The notes beneath the pieces are model-generated. The model worked only from the letters and a program-made list of their open reading frames with translations, did no database searches and was not told where the DNA came from. From NCBI RefSeq assembly GCF_001730525.1, contig NZ_MDFN01000001.1, positions 248,001-312,000 on the forward strand: DNA of 64,000 nucleotides, in the 5' to 3' direction. Position 1 is the stretch's first letter. The number at the start of each line of letters is the position of its first letter. This DNA comes from Arcticibacter eurypsychrophilus (lineage in GTDB: Bacteria; Bacteroidota; Bacteroidia; Sphingobacteriales; Sphingobacteriaceae). Both the position numbers and the translations under genes were made by a program. This document shows positions 16,209-24,917 of the stretch, piece after piece.

Positions 16209-18143
16209 ATGTTACCCATAAATAAACTAACACAAAGATTCACCATTTGCTCCTTGATGCTATTTCTTGGCCATATGACGATTCAAGCGCAAACAACTCA
16301 ACCAACCTGGTGGTTTGGTGTATCCGGAGCAGCAAATTTCAATTTCTATGACGGCACAACCCAAAGGTTAAACAATACATTAATTGCACCTACTGCCTTT
16401 CATGACGGTTTTGGAATACGTCCCTACGGCTCATTCCTGATAGAATATCGCCCCGCTAGCGCTCTTGGAGTTATGCTGAATGTAGGCTATGATGGTCGTG
16501 GAGGTAAGTTTGATGATGTTATTGCTCCCTGCAACTGCCCAGCCACATTAGAAACCAACACAAGCTATATCACTGTAGAACCTAGTTTACGTTTAAGGGT
16601 TGCTTCTTCTAATTTTTATTTATTTGCAGGACCACGTGTGGCCTTCAACTTAAATAAAGATTTCTCCTACACCCAACTTAGACAACCGGATACTGATTCC
16701 GAACTAAGTGAGATGCGAAAAACAGTGGTATCAGGTCAGATTGGTGCAGGTTATGATTTTGATATATCTTCTCCAAACAGCCGTACCAAAATAAATCTAT
16801 CACCATTCGTTTCTTTCCATCCTTATTTTGGTCAGGATGCCCGTGATATAGAAAGCTGGTCTATCACTTCGGTAAGAACAGGTATCGCTCTAAAATTTGG
16901 AAGAGGAGAAAAGGATGCTATTGCAGATGCTCCAGTCGCAGTTCCTGTAACGGATGTTATTTTCACTGTTCGTGAACCTAAGGAGATATCCTTAAACCAT
17001 CAGATAAGTGAAACTTTACCATTGCGTAATTCTGTGTTTTTCAATCCAGGATCATCTGAAATTCCATCCAGGTATGTACTTCTTTCAGCAGATCAGGCTG
17101 GTAATTTTAAAGAAGAGCAATTACTTAACGAACAGTCAGCTAATACAAATGGACGATCTGCCAGACAATTAAATGTATATCACAATATCCTGAACATCTT
17201 GGGTGATCGTATGCGTGCCAATCCTACTACCTCTATAACTCTGGTTGGTGCTTCAGCCAAAGGAAAAAAAGAAGGCAGAGCATTTGCAGAATCGATCAAA
17301 GAATATATGGTTACCTCTTTTGGAATTGATGGTTCAAGAATCACTACCAACGGACGGACAGAACCAGTAATTCCTTCTAAACAACCTGATGGAACCAGGG
17401 AACTTGCACTTTTACGTGAAGAAGATCGCAGGGTTGATATTCAAAGCACCTCAGCTGAATTACTTATGGAAGTAGGCGGCGGAATGATGAAGCCAATCCA
17501 AATCAATGCATCTCAGGTAGATCCACTTGACAGCCATGTTATCTTAAATGTAAAAGGAGCTGAAAAGCAACTTAAATCATGGTCTGTAGCGCTTACTGAT
17601 GCTAATGGAATAGTTCAAAATTACGGACCATTCACAAAAGATCAGGCAAGTATACCAGGTAAGACTATCTTAAATAATAGTCAGGAAGGAACCTACCAGA
17701 TTGCTATGAATGGAGAAACAAAAGACGGACTTCCAGTTAAAAAAGAAAGTTCTCTTCATTTAATCAGTCAGAAGGAAACTATTGAAAAGAGCTTCCGTTA
17801 TAGCATATTGTTTGATTTCAATAAATCAAATACAGTAGCTTCCTACGAAAAGTTCTTAACTGATGTCGTTTCGCCGTTAATTACTTCAGGCTCTACTGTG
17901 ATTATACATGGTCATACTGACGTTATTGGAGATGTAACATATAACACTACTTTATCTCAAAGTAGGTCTGAGCAAACTCAAAACAGTATTGAGCGTGTAT
18001 TATCAGGTTCAGGTGTTACAAATGTAAAGTTTGAAACATCAGGTTTTGGTGAAGATTTGGATCACGCACCGTTCGAAAACAATCTTCCTGAAGAACGTTT
18101 TTATAACAGAACAGTTGTTATTGACATTATACCTGCCATTTAG
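16209..18143 (+). CDS. OmpA-family outer-membrane protein
   Basis: A 644-residue protein with an N-terminal signal peptide ending near 'MTIQAQ'. Residues about 30-235 look like an outer-membrane beta-barrel ('WWFGVSGAANFNFYDG', 'YITVEPSLRLRV', 'NFYLFAGPRVAFNL', 'SVRTGIALKFGRG'). The middle carries an OmpA-like segment ('ITLVGASAKGKKEGRAFAES', 'SFGIDGSRITTNG'). The C-terminal domain (about 530-644) has 'SILFDFNKSNT' and 'VIIHGHTDVIGD', the peptidoglycan-binding OmpA signature. It probably forms a two-gene unit with the preceding DUF3494 lipoprotein, anchoring or displaying it (inference). A strong terminator follows. Confidence 0.87.
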   Translation: MLPINKLTQRFTICSLMLFLGHMTIQAQTTQPTWWFGVSGAANFNFYDGTTQRLNNTLIAPTAFHDGFGIRPYGSFLIEYRPASALGVMLNVGYDGRGGKFDDVIAPCNCPATLETNTSYITVEPSLRLRVASSNFYLFAGPRVAFNLNKDFSYTQLRQPDTDSELSEMRKTVVSGQIGAGYDFDISSPNSRTKINLSPFVSFHPYFGQDARDIESWSITSVRTGIALKFGRGEKDAIADAPVAVPVTDVIFTVREPKEISLNHQISETLPLRNSVFFNPGSSEIPSRYVLLSADQAGNFKEEQLLNEQSANTNGRSARQLNVYHNILNILGDRMRANPTTSITLVGASAKGKKEGRAFAESIKEYMVTSFGIDGSRITTNGRTEPVIPSKQPDGTRELALLREEDRRVDIQSTSAELLMEVGGGMMKPIQINASQVDPLDSHVILNVKGAEKQLKSWSVALTDANGIVQNYGPFTKDQASIPGKTILNNSQEGTYQIAMNGETKDGLPVKKESSLHLISQKETIEKSFRYSILFDFNKSNTVASYEKFLTDVVSPLITSGSTVIIHGHTDVIGDVTYNTTLSQSRSEQTQNSIERVLSGSGVTNVKFETSGFGEDLDHAPFENNLPEERFYNRTVVIDIIPAI

Positions 18144-18149
18144 TATTTA

Positions 18150-18211
18150 AAACAAGCAAAAAACAGATAAGGCGGAAAATCTTTCTCCTTATCTGTTTAT
18201 TGCTTGTTTTT
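18150..18211 (+). terminator. Terminator after the OmpA-family gene
   Basis: AACAAGCAA and AAACAGATAAGG on the left arm pair with CCTTATCTGTTT and ATTGCTTGTT on the right arm, a stem of about 20 bp with one small bulge, followed by TTTTTA. It begins 7 nt after the stop. It also marks the left border of the PUL, next to the GH43 fragment on the opposite strand, and might act in both directions. Confidence 0.85.
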
Positions 18212-18350
18212 ATATTAACCAATTACTAATGGTCTTTGCCCTACCATCCGCGATGTCCAGGCATAGCGTATGGGTCAGATAGTAATAATCCCCTACCCAT
18301 ACCAAATCAGGGTCAAAAAACTCTTTGTAAAACAACGGATTTATAAATGT
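18210..18350 (-). pseudogene. GH43 glycosidase fragment (N-terminal part only)
   Basis: Reading the minus strand from about 18350, the frame gives INPLFYKEFFDPDLVWVGDY, then YYLTHT. This is the conserved start of the GH43 five-bladed propeller ('NP....FPDPD..RVGD.YY'), with the catalytic-base Asp region. After this the match moves to the +1 frame ('YAMPGH'), then returns ('AKTISNW', resembling 'SKDLVNW'), and ends at a stop near 18210. No signal peptide precedes it and the remaining ~85% of a GH43 gene is absent. It lies 38 nt past the DUF2264 stop, so it is probably the stump of a former last gene of the PUL. Confidence 0.68.
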
Positions 18351-18387
18351 TCAAAATAATCATGGCGTATAAATCGTCAGTTAGGTA

Positions 18388-19617
18388 TTATTTTAAGTCT
18401 AAAGCATGATCTGCCGGAGTATCCTGTCCGTTCCAAACCTTTACAGCTGTCCAAGGCAATGAAGGTGCCGACCAGAACTCATCTGTATCTGGTAATCCCA
18501 GAGGCAATAATATATCCATACACAGGTACAAACTCCCTGTAGTGATATAAAAATCGCCTAACTCTGGCTGATTTCCATAAAGACCAATAGTCAACCAACC
18601 ATCTTTAGTTAAAGTAGCTGGCGACTCAAATGTTTTATGGATCACTGCAGATAAAGCGCCTCTTACCTGAGCTGCAGGAAGAGAAACAGGCAACTGCTTT
18701 CTATAAGCCATATCAGCCAAATGATGAAAAGCTCCCCCACGATAAGTAATGGAGCGGCCAATAACAGGAAAACTCCCATCTGCATTAATAAGCCTTTCCA
18801 AAATCTCAGCATAACGTTTACTGATCTGATCAAACTTTGGTGTATACCAATTATAGCGACCGTTCTTCTTATTTACAGTTTCTAATATGGCAGCCAAATA
18901 AGGTTGAATCACATAGCTATTGTAATAATCCAGACTAAATTGCATACCATCCGAGAACATTCCATCACCTGTATACCAATGCTGAGCAAACTCCCTTACG
19001 CCATATTCCACTCTCACTTGATCATACTCTATATTATACTTACAAAAGAACGCTTCTATCACCCCTGAAAATAAAATCCAATTGGAGTAAACAGGTACAG
19101 TACTTCGGGTTGTCAGTAATGCTGTTACTACCTGATCTTGTACATTTTTATCAAGATGTTGCCATAACCAGGGACAACGTATCATTCCAAGAGCAAAAAA
19201 TGAAGCATCTACAAGAGGTTGTCCGCCATTCCAAACCATATAATCTTTAGCAGATGGATTTACTGCATTCGCTATGGCTTTTAATGTCCATTCCCGATAT
19301 TGTTTACGCAACGCAACCTCTTCCTTAGAACCTCCTTCCAGATTTAAGAAAGGAGCAATTCCACTTAAAGTCCTTCCAAAAGCTTCCAGATAAGCCACTT
19401 TTGTCCGTTGTTCTTTATTATCAATATGTGTAGATAACGTAACAGGCATTTTTTCTTTCAATTTGTCATTTGCCAAATTAAAAATGACTGGTCGTGCTAC
19501 CCTATCCAGATGATCTAACCAGAATTTTCTACTGTCAACAGGTTCAGTTCTTTTATTCTGTGCTTGTGTGGCAGATGTAAGACAATAAAACACTAAAAAT
19601 AATCCAATGACTTTCAC
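18388..19617 (-). CDS. Secreted DUF2264 protein, possible exo-acting glycosidase (GH154-like)
   Basis: A 409-residue protein with a signal peptide (MKVIGLFLVFYCLTSATQAQ). The body matches DUF2264: 'SRKFWLDHLDRVARPVIFNL', 'YLEAFGRTLSGIAPFLNLEG', 'KDYMVWNGGQPLVDASFFAL', 'RYNWYTPKFDQISKRYAEIL', 'SFPVIGRSITYRGGAFHHLA'. The predicted fold is an (alpha/alpha) barrel. From memory, relatives in arabinogalactan loci were assigned to GH154 with beta-glucuronidase activity; I could not verify this. It follows GH105 by 176 bp in the PUL, where a glucuronic-acid-removing enzyme would fit. Function beyond DUF2264 is inference. Confidence 0.82.
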   Translation of the reverse strand: MKVIGLFLVFYCLTSATQAQNKRTEPVDSRKFWLDHLDRVARPVIFNLANDKLKEKMPVTLSTHIDNKEQRTKVAYLEAFGRTLSGIAPFLNLEGGSKEEVALRKQYREWTLKAIANAVNPSAKDYMVWNGGQPLVDASFFALGMIRCPWLWQHLDKNVQDQVVTALLTTRSTVPVYSNWILFSGVIEAFFCKYNIEYDQVRVEYGVREFAQHWYTGDGMFSDGMQFSLDYYNSYVIQPYLAAILETVNKKNGRYNWYTPKFDQISKRYAEILERLINADGSFPVIGRSITYRGGAFHHLADMAYRKQLPVSLPAAQVRGALSAVIHKTFESPATLTKDGWLTIGLYGNQPELGDFYITTGSLYLCMDILLPLGLPDTDEFWSAPSLPWTAVKVWNGQDTPADHALDLK

Positions 19618-19793
19618 GCTTTTAAATTTGATTGATTGAAAAAACTGAATATTTTAAAATCGAATATCGTTAAGTAGCTAACTAAAGAACAACTTAGGAA
19701 CACAATATTGTAAAATTCCTAAGAACACGCTATTTCTAAATTCACAGAAAGCATAACATCCTTTCAGTCTCTTTTTTTTGCCCTTCCAGACGA

Positions 19794-20945
19794 TTAAGGC
19801 TTGCTCACATAGCGATACATTTCACAGGATGCCAATAAAAATGCCCCTACTCCAAAATTAGCAGTAGAATTTTTATCAACCACCTGTCCGGGTATTGCCC
19901 TTTCACCAATTGGCTGAACATAACCTATTTTACCATCCTTTTGTAAGGCAGTTTTAGTCAGATAACCCCAGCTTTTACTTACAGCGGGTATATATATTTT
20001 CTCTTTCAGATATCCATTGTTAATCCCCCATAACAAACCATACGTAAAAAAAGCTGTTCCACTCGTTTCAGGTCCGGGTGCATGTGCCGAATCAAGCATA
20101 CTTCTCGTCCAGTATCCTTCGGCTTGCTGAGATTTTAAAATTGCTTCAGCCATGCCCTTAAATTTAGCAATATACTCCTTTCGATGTTTATCATGCTTCG
20201 GAAGATCTTTTAACACCTTAGCCAGACCGGCAAAGACCCATCCATCCCCACGTGCCCAAAAATCTTTTTTACCGTTTGCACTGGTATGTTTCGGATAAAC
20301 ATATTTTGCATCCCTGTAGTACAACTTTTCTTTAGAATCATACATGATGCTATTCGCGTAATCGAAATACTCATGTAGCTTTTCCAGATACAACTCATTC
20401 CCGGTTATTCTATACAGTTTCGTCATCACCGGCATAACCATATAGAGACCATCTGCCCACCACCAATAATCGTGATGAGATGTACTCATCTCATATTCCA
20501 TAACTTCAATAGCTCTAGCGATCTTCTTTTCATCCTTATTGATTGCATATAGATCTGCATATGTTTGAAAACAGATCTGCCAGTCACCAAACAGTACATG
20601 TTCATCCGTTTCGCCATAGGTCGATTTCCATTGTGATTTATCGGGTGACTTTGCTCCCATCCATTCGTTTTTTTCTGCCCATTCTTCAGAGTAACGGAGA
20701 TAACGCTCTTCTTTAGTTAAGAAATAAACCTCCATATTTCCAGTATGATAAGCAGCAGGATCCCAGAATGCCCGATCCTGAACAGGATTTGCAGATTGCC
20801 AGTAATCATTTACCCCCCTGATGATTTCAAGCACCTGAGCTCCTGGATCTGTTACTTTGGCTTTATGAGTTTGTGCATATAGGGTGTTCACCAGCAATGT
20901 ACTTGTCAAAATAAGCATATACAGGCCAATTATGTTCCTTTTCAT
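19794..20945 (-). CDS. GH105/GH88-type unsaturated glucuronyl/galacturonyl hydrolase
   Basis: A 383-residue secreted protein (signal ending 'NTLYAQ') of the YteR/Rhi family. It shows 'WWWADGLYMVMPVM' with the likely catalytic Asp at D165, 'ARGDGWVFAGLAKVL', 'GPETSGTAFFTYGLLWGINN' and 'GIDNK'-region equivalents near the C-terminus ('STANFGVGAFLLASCEM'). These enzymes hydrate and release the 4,5-unsaturated uronic acid left at the non-reducing end by a polysaccharide lyase. Its gene starts 9 nt after the BNR_4 gene stop, so the two are co-translated and the BNR_4 protein is the natural candidate for the lyase supplying its substrate. Confidence 0.92.
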   Translation of the reverse strand: MKRNIIGLYMLILTSTLLVNTLYAQTHKAKVTDPGAQVLEIIRGVNDYWQSANPVQDRAFWDPAAYHTGNMEVYFLTKEERYLRYSEEWAEKNEWMGAKSPDKSQWKSTYGETDEHVLFGDWQICFQTYADLYAINKDEKKIARAIEVMEYEMSTSHHDYWWWADGLYMVMPVMTKLYRITGNELYLEKLHEYFDYANSIMYDSKEKLYYRDAKYVYPKHTSANGKKDFWARGDGWVFAGLAKVLKDLPKHDKHRKEYIAKFKGMAEAILKSQQAEGYWTRSMLDSAHAPGPETSGTAFFTYGLLWGINNGYLKEKIYIPAVSKSWGYLTKTALQKDGKIGYVQPIGERAIPGQVVDKNSTANFGVGAFLLASCEMYRYVSKP

Positions 20946-20954
20946 ATAGTAAAT

Positions 20955-22268
20955 TTAGTTTATATCGGTTTCAAGCACCTGAACTGCAGAAGGAGGAACA
21001 TCAGCCTTGCCCTCTCCGTCAACCTGCTCGACCCGCTGAACAAAAATATGCAGCTTATGCTGTTTTTTCCATAGTTCGGTATCATAAGACGGTTCCCAGG
21101 AATCAACTGGCAATAACGATAAATCTTTAATCCTCCATTCCGGTTGTTGTAAATCCTTGCAAATCGCGATGGAAACCTTACTTCCCCGCTCTTCATCACG
21201 AAATAACAAGGCAAGAGTCGTTCTTTTCCCTTTATTTAAAGCAAATACCTGCGGACGTGAAATAGGAATCCTTTTTGTACCACCACCTTTTAAAGAAAAT
21301 GGAATCTGCCTAAACCCTAAATTCAAATCTTTCCATAATGTTCCATCATGGTATATAATATGATATTGAGGAATCGCCGATCCAACAATTCGGTAATAAG
21401 TAGCAATAAAAGGATTTCCCTTTGAGTCCGCAGTCATAGAAGTCTGATTGATCAGCTCACTGTTTTGCGGAATTTTACTTGCATATTCAGCACTTACTGC
21501 TGTAATTGGTAATATATATTTTTCACTTGTAGACTTTTCCCATGTTTTCCCTCCATCTTTAGAACGGGCATAACACATGTCGTGATTGCTGGCAACATCA
21601 GGACTTTCTCTCCATACCCAGGAAATATGTATTGTTCCCTGCTGATCAATATTTGCCTGCCAGTATGCATTTCGTTTACCTTCTCCATCAATCAGGTCAC
21701 TATGCAATTGCGACCATTTTTTCGATGCCGTATCATACCGGTTAATCACCAAATTTCCTTTACCGGATTGTCCATTGCGATAAAAGAACAACAAGTTACC
21801 ATCTTTCATGGTATAAAACTCAGGATAAGCCACCTTTTCCTCCAACGAACCAGCCATAGGTAATTTTTCAGTAAGCTCTAATGAACCAGGACTTATACTT
21901 CGGCAATAGCGTAAGGCATTATCATGATGATCCCAGGCAATATGCAAATAGCCCTCTCCATCCACTATGATGCTGATTGTATTATGCGCATCAGAAGTAT
22001 TTCCCTGATAGCGTGTCTGTTTTAACTTCCATTTTTTCGTACCCAGTTTTCTTTTACCTAGTACTACATACCGGTCCTTATCATAGAAAGCAATATATTG
22101 TGTCAGCTTATGAGTAACCAATGAGTTCTTTCTGAATATTACAGCATTCACAGAGTTGTTTGCCCAGCCATCAGCAACGGAAACCACCTTAACCTTACTG
22201 ATACTTTGTGCATATAAGGTTGTGGACAAGAACAATGAAACTAAAAAGACTACTACTATTCGAATCAT
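20955..22268 (-). CDS. Secreted BNR_4 beta-propeller protein, candidate polysaccharide lyase
   Basis: A 437-residue protein with a signal peptide ending 'STTLYAQ'. It has BNR_4-type repeats: 'VVLGKRKLGTKKWKLKQTRY', 'NTISIIVDGEGYLHIAWDHH', 'YPEFYTMKDGNLLFFYRNGQ', 'IHISWVWRES', 'CYARSKDGGKTWEKS' and 'SWEPSYDTELWKKQHKLHIF'. Several polysaccharide lyase families that act on uronic acids next to rhamnose (ulvan lyases, rhamnose-glucuronate lyases) use this seven-bladed fold. The tight pairing with GH105 strongly suggests lyase activity here, most simply on a rhamnosyl-1,4-glucuronate cap. The exact family cannot be fixed by eye. It heads a short operon with GH105 and perhaps DUF2264. Confidence 0.8.
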   Translation of the reverse strand: MIRIVVVFLVSLFLSTTLYAQSISKVKVVSVADGWANNSVNAVIFRKNSLVTHKLTQYIAFYDKDRYVVLGKRKLGTKKWKLKQTRYQGNTSDAHNTISIIVDGEGYLHIAWDHHDNALRYCRSISPGSLELTEKLPMAGSLEEKVAYPEFYTMKDGNLLFFYRNGQSGKGNLVINRYDTASKKWSQLHSDLIDGEGKRNAYWQANIDQQGTIHISWVWRESPDVASNHDMCYARSKDGGKTWEKSTSEKYILPITAVSAEYASKIPQNSELINQTSMTADSKGNPFIATYYRIVGSAIPQYHIIYHDGTLWKDLNLGFRQIPFSLKGGGTKRIPISRPQVFALNKGKRTTLALLFRDEERGSKVSIAICKDLQQPEWRIKDLSLLPVDSWEPSYDTELWKKQHKLHIFVQRVEQVDGEGKADVPPSAVQVLETDIN

Positions 22269-22410
22269 ATCATTATTAGGATTAAATGCCTATAAGGGCT
22301 TTCGTTCCAATATTTAATTTCAATTTGAGCAAAATCAAGCTATTGGAACAAATATCCTAAATTGGGCAGGTTTACAAGTCGCAAAGTAGCAAAGCTTACT
22401 CATTAAACCA

Positions 22411-22443
22411 GGGGGTATATTCATAATGAATAAGGGGTAAATA
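22411..22443. promoter_or_regulatory. Candidate PUL operator upstream of the BNR_4 operon
   Basis: Two G-runs about 21 bp apart flank ATTCATAATGAAT, a perfect 6-1-6 palindrome, followed by AAGGGGTAAAT. A similar arrangement (AAGGGG...ATGATAAGGGGGTCAAAT) occurs at 36593-36624 upstream of susC1. Both sit 140-205 bp before a minus-strand operon start, as activator sites do. This is a sequence resemblance only. Confidence 0.3.
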
Positions 22444-22462
22444 AGTCAATCCAAATTTCAGA

Positions 22463-24772
22463 TTATTTAATCATGAAAGGCGTTTTAGAAACATATAAAT
22501 TATACCCTTTCACCCTTCCTGCACTATTTTTTATACGGGGAAGATAACGAAAGCCCGAAACACTTGAACTTTTACCAAGATCTATCACTACCTGATGAGG
22601 TTGCCCAGGTTTTTCTTTACTGTATTGCGTATGCCAAAAAGTAGTTGGTTGATTATCCATCAGCAAACTTGCTAAGCCATTCTCTTCCCCAAACTCTTCA
22701 CTATCAGCATACACAATGGTGTAATCTTCACGAGGGATATCCGCTCCTTTCGCATCAGTAATTCTTAATTCAGCAATGCTTGTAAAAGGCGAATCTTCAT
22801 AAGCTGCTGTACTCTCCAAACATATATACCTACCTGAAACCAGCGCAGATAGCTTCACTTCCTGCCATCCCTCTTTGTTCTCCAAAAGGCCACTTTTAAC
22901 CTTTTGCTTATTGACTAACTGAATGCGCTGTCCAGCACGGCTATGCATCAGTGAAGAATCCACTTCCGTTGACCATATCTGGTGTTTGATCCCTGTCAAA
23001 CTAAGTTTTTTAGGAGTTCCCATCTCCAAAACCTTAATCTCATTCTTCCCTTGATTTAACCAGCAACCGGGAACATATAACGTTTGTTGAGGGCCAATAA
23101 ACCAGTAGCGTCCTATTAAACGACCATTTACCCATAAAAGCCCTTTATCCAGATTTCGCGTATCAATATATGTATCCCCTACTTCAGAAACATCAAACGC
23201 TGCGGTATACAAATGCGGGTATCCTTCTTTGATAGCAGAAGCTTTAAACTGATCAATATTAGTTAAAGGCAACGTGTAATGTTGCCAGCTCTTTAATTCC
23301 TTCCCATTGATATACACCCCTTCAGTAATCCCTTTCCTTTCCTGATCAATGGCATTTCCAAAGTTAACACGTGCCTGGTGTTCCACTAAGATCTCCAGCC
23401 GATGTTTACCCTTACCGGCAGTAAAAGGCAAGGCTGATTGATTAAGCCTTCTGTCCAATGTTCCAATCTTTTTACCATCCAGATATATAGTTGCCCTATC
23501 CATTACCCGCTTAATCAGCAGGGTTCCTTTTAATACCCCGCTAAATTCGTGCGCATATAAAATCAGTCCTGATGTCTGATCAAGAGCTTCCATATTTTGA
23601 GGAGTATCAAATAGCTTCGCTTCAGGAAGATTATCTTCCAATGATGCATAAGCCTTCAGCTGAATTTCAGGTATCTCAATTTTCTTTATAGGCACAGGCA
23701 ACTCTGGTAAATCCAAATCCGGAAACTTATCCAGTATCACTTTTCTAAAAGCGAAGTACTTATCCGTAGGTTCCCCATTTTCATTGAGTAGCGCATCATA
23801 ATCATAACTAGTCGTATAAGGAGTATAATAATTGTTGCCCCCATTTGCACCTGCAAAAAAGCCGTTACTGGTTCCTCCATGAAACATATACAAATTAACA
23901 GAGACCCCATTATCAATCATCCACTTAAAGTCATCCAGTTTTTCCTTTACCGTATGTACTTCATGCTTTCCACCCCAGTAATCAAACCAACCTGTCCAAA
24001 ATTCCGAATTGAACCTTGGTGCATCAGGTGCATACTTTTCGAATATAGAAAAGTTCTTTTGTGCATCACCTCCAAAATTAATGGAAGGCATCACACCATC
24101 AATATGAGCCTTGTCAAAATAATTCTTTCCGGCCCAATCACAATGGAATAAAGGAACATCTACACCTGCGTCTAGAAGTGTATTTTTTATCCCATTCAGA
24201 TATACTTTATCACCAGCGTACACGCCGTACTCATTCTCCACCTGAACCATGAGTACATTACCTCCGTTCGTAATTAGGGATCCTTTAATCTGCTCAACCG
24301 CTTTACGAAGATAAGTCAAAGTCTGTGGCATATAGTTTGGGTCAGATGACCGCATCACAACGTTCTTTTTCTTCAATAACCATGCGGGAAGTCCCCCAAG
24401 ATCCCATTCTGCACATGTATATGGGCCAGGACGAATAATCACCCAAAGGCCTTCTTCTGCGGCCTCTTTACAAAATTCTGCTACATCCAGGGTTTCACTA
24501 AAGTTATATTGTCCTTCTACAGGTTCATGGGCATTCCAAAACATATAGGTACAAATGGCATTTAGCCCCATAGCTTTCGCTTTTTTAAAGCGGTCCCGCC
24601 AGTAAGGGCGCGGCACCCGGGCATAATGCATTTCGCCAGAGATAATTTGAAAAGGCTTACCATCGAGTAAAAACTCATTTTTACCAACCGCAAAGGTGTG
24701 TTTAGCTGTTTGTGCGAACGAATGATTTATCAGCAGGCTGGTCAGAACTAAAAACAGATATTTCTTTAACAT
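22463..24772 (-). CDS. GH35 beta-galactosidase
   Basis: About 769 residues from the ATG at 24772 (MLKKYLFLVLTSLLINHSFA, a clean signal peptide); an upstream ATG at 24799 would spoil it. The catalytic barrel has 'SGEMHYARVPRPYWRDR', 'RPGPYTCAEWDLGGLPAWLL', the acid/base Glu in 'MVQVENEYG' (about E181) and the nucleophile Glu in 'FNSEFWTGWFDYWG' (about E257). Beta-sandwich domains follow ('YVPGCWLNQGKNEIKVLEMG'), and the C-terminal ~120 residues resemble a discoidin-like module ('TTFWHTQYS', 'HQVVIDLGKSSSVSGFRYLP'). It would remove beta-galactose from arabinogalactan side chains. It stands alone between two gaps of 118 and about 190 bp. Confidence 0.95.
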   Translation of the reverse strand: MLKKYLFLVLTSLLINHSFAQTAKHTFAVGKNEFLLDGKPFQIISGEMHYARVPRPYWRDRFKKAKAMGLNAICTYMFWNAHEPVEGQYNFSETLDVAEFCKEAAEEGLWVIIRPGPYTCAEWDLGGLPAWLLKKKNVVMRSSDPNYMPQTLTYLRKAVEQIKGSLITNGGNVLMVQVENEYGVYAGDKVYLNGIKNTLLDAGVDVPLFHCDWAGKNYFDKAHIDGVMPSINFGGDAQKNFSIFEKYAPDAPRFNSEFWTGWFDYWGGKHEVHTVKEKLDDFKWMIDNGVSVNLYMFHGGTSNGFFAGANGGNNYYTPYTTSYDYDALLNENGEPTDKYFAFRKVILDKFPDLDLPELPVPIKKIEIPEIQLKAYASLEDNLPEAKLFDTPQNMEALDQTSGLILYAHEFSGVLKGTLLIKRVMDRATIYLDGKKIGTLDRRLNQSALPFTAGKGKHRLEILVEHQARVNFGNAIDQERKGITEGVYINGKELKSWQHYTLPLTNIDQFKASAIKEGYPHLYTAAFDVSEVGDTYIDTRNLDKGLLWVNGRLIGRYWFIGPQQTLYVPGCWLNQGKNEIKVLEMGTPKKLSLTGIKHQIWSTEVDSSLMHSRAGQRIQLVNKQKVKSGLLENKEGWQEVKLSALVSGRYICLESTAAYEDSPFTSIAELRITDAKGADIPREDYTIVYADSEEFGEENGLASLLMDNQPTTFWHTQYSKEKPGQPHQVVIDLGKSSSVSGFRYLPRIKNSAGRVKGYNLYVSKTPFMIK

Positions 24773-24917
24773 AATTTTATTTCGCTGAAAAATGAACATT
24801 GAAATTACTATAATCTAATTGTTTCCATTTAACCTTGAAATTGACTTGCAAGAGCCAAGAAAAAACCAAACATATTTCTTAAATTTTCATTGTACTGAAT
24901 TTATAAATAAGTGTTTA

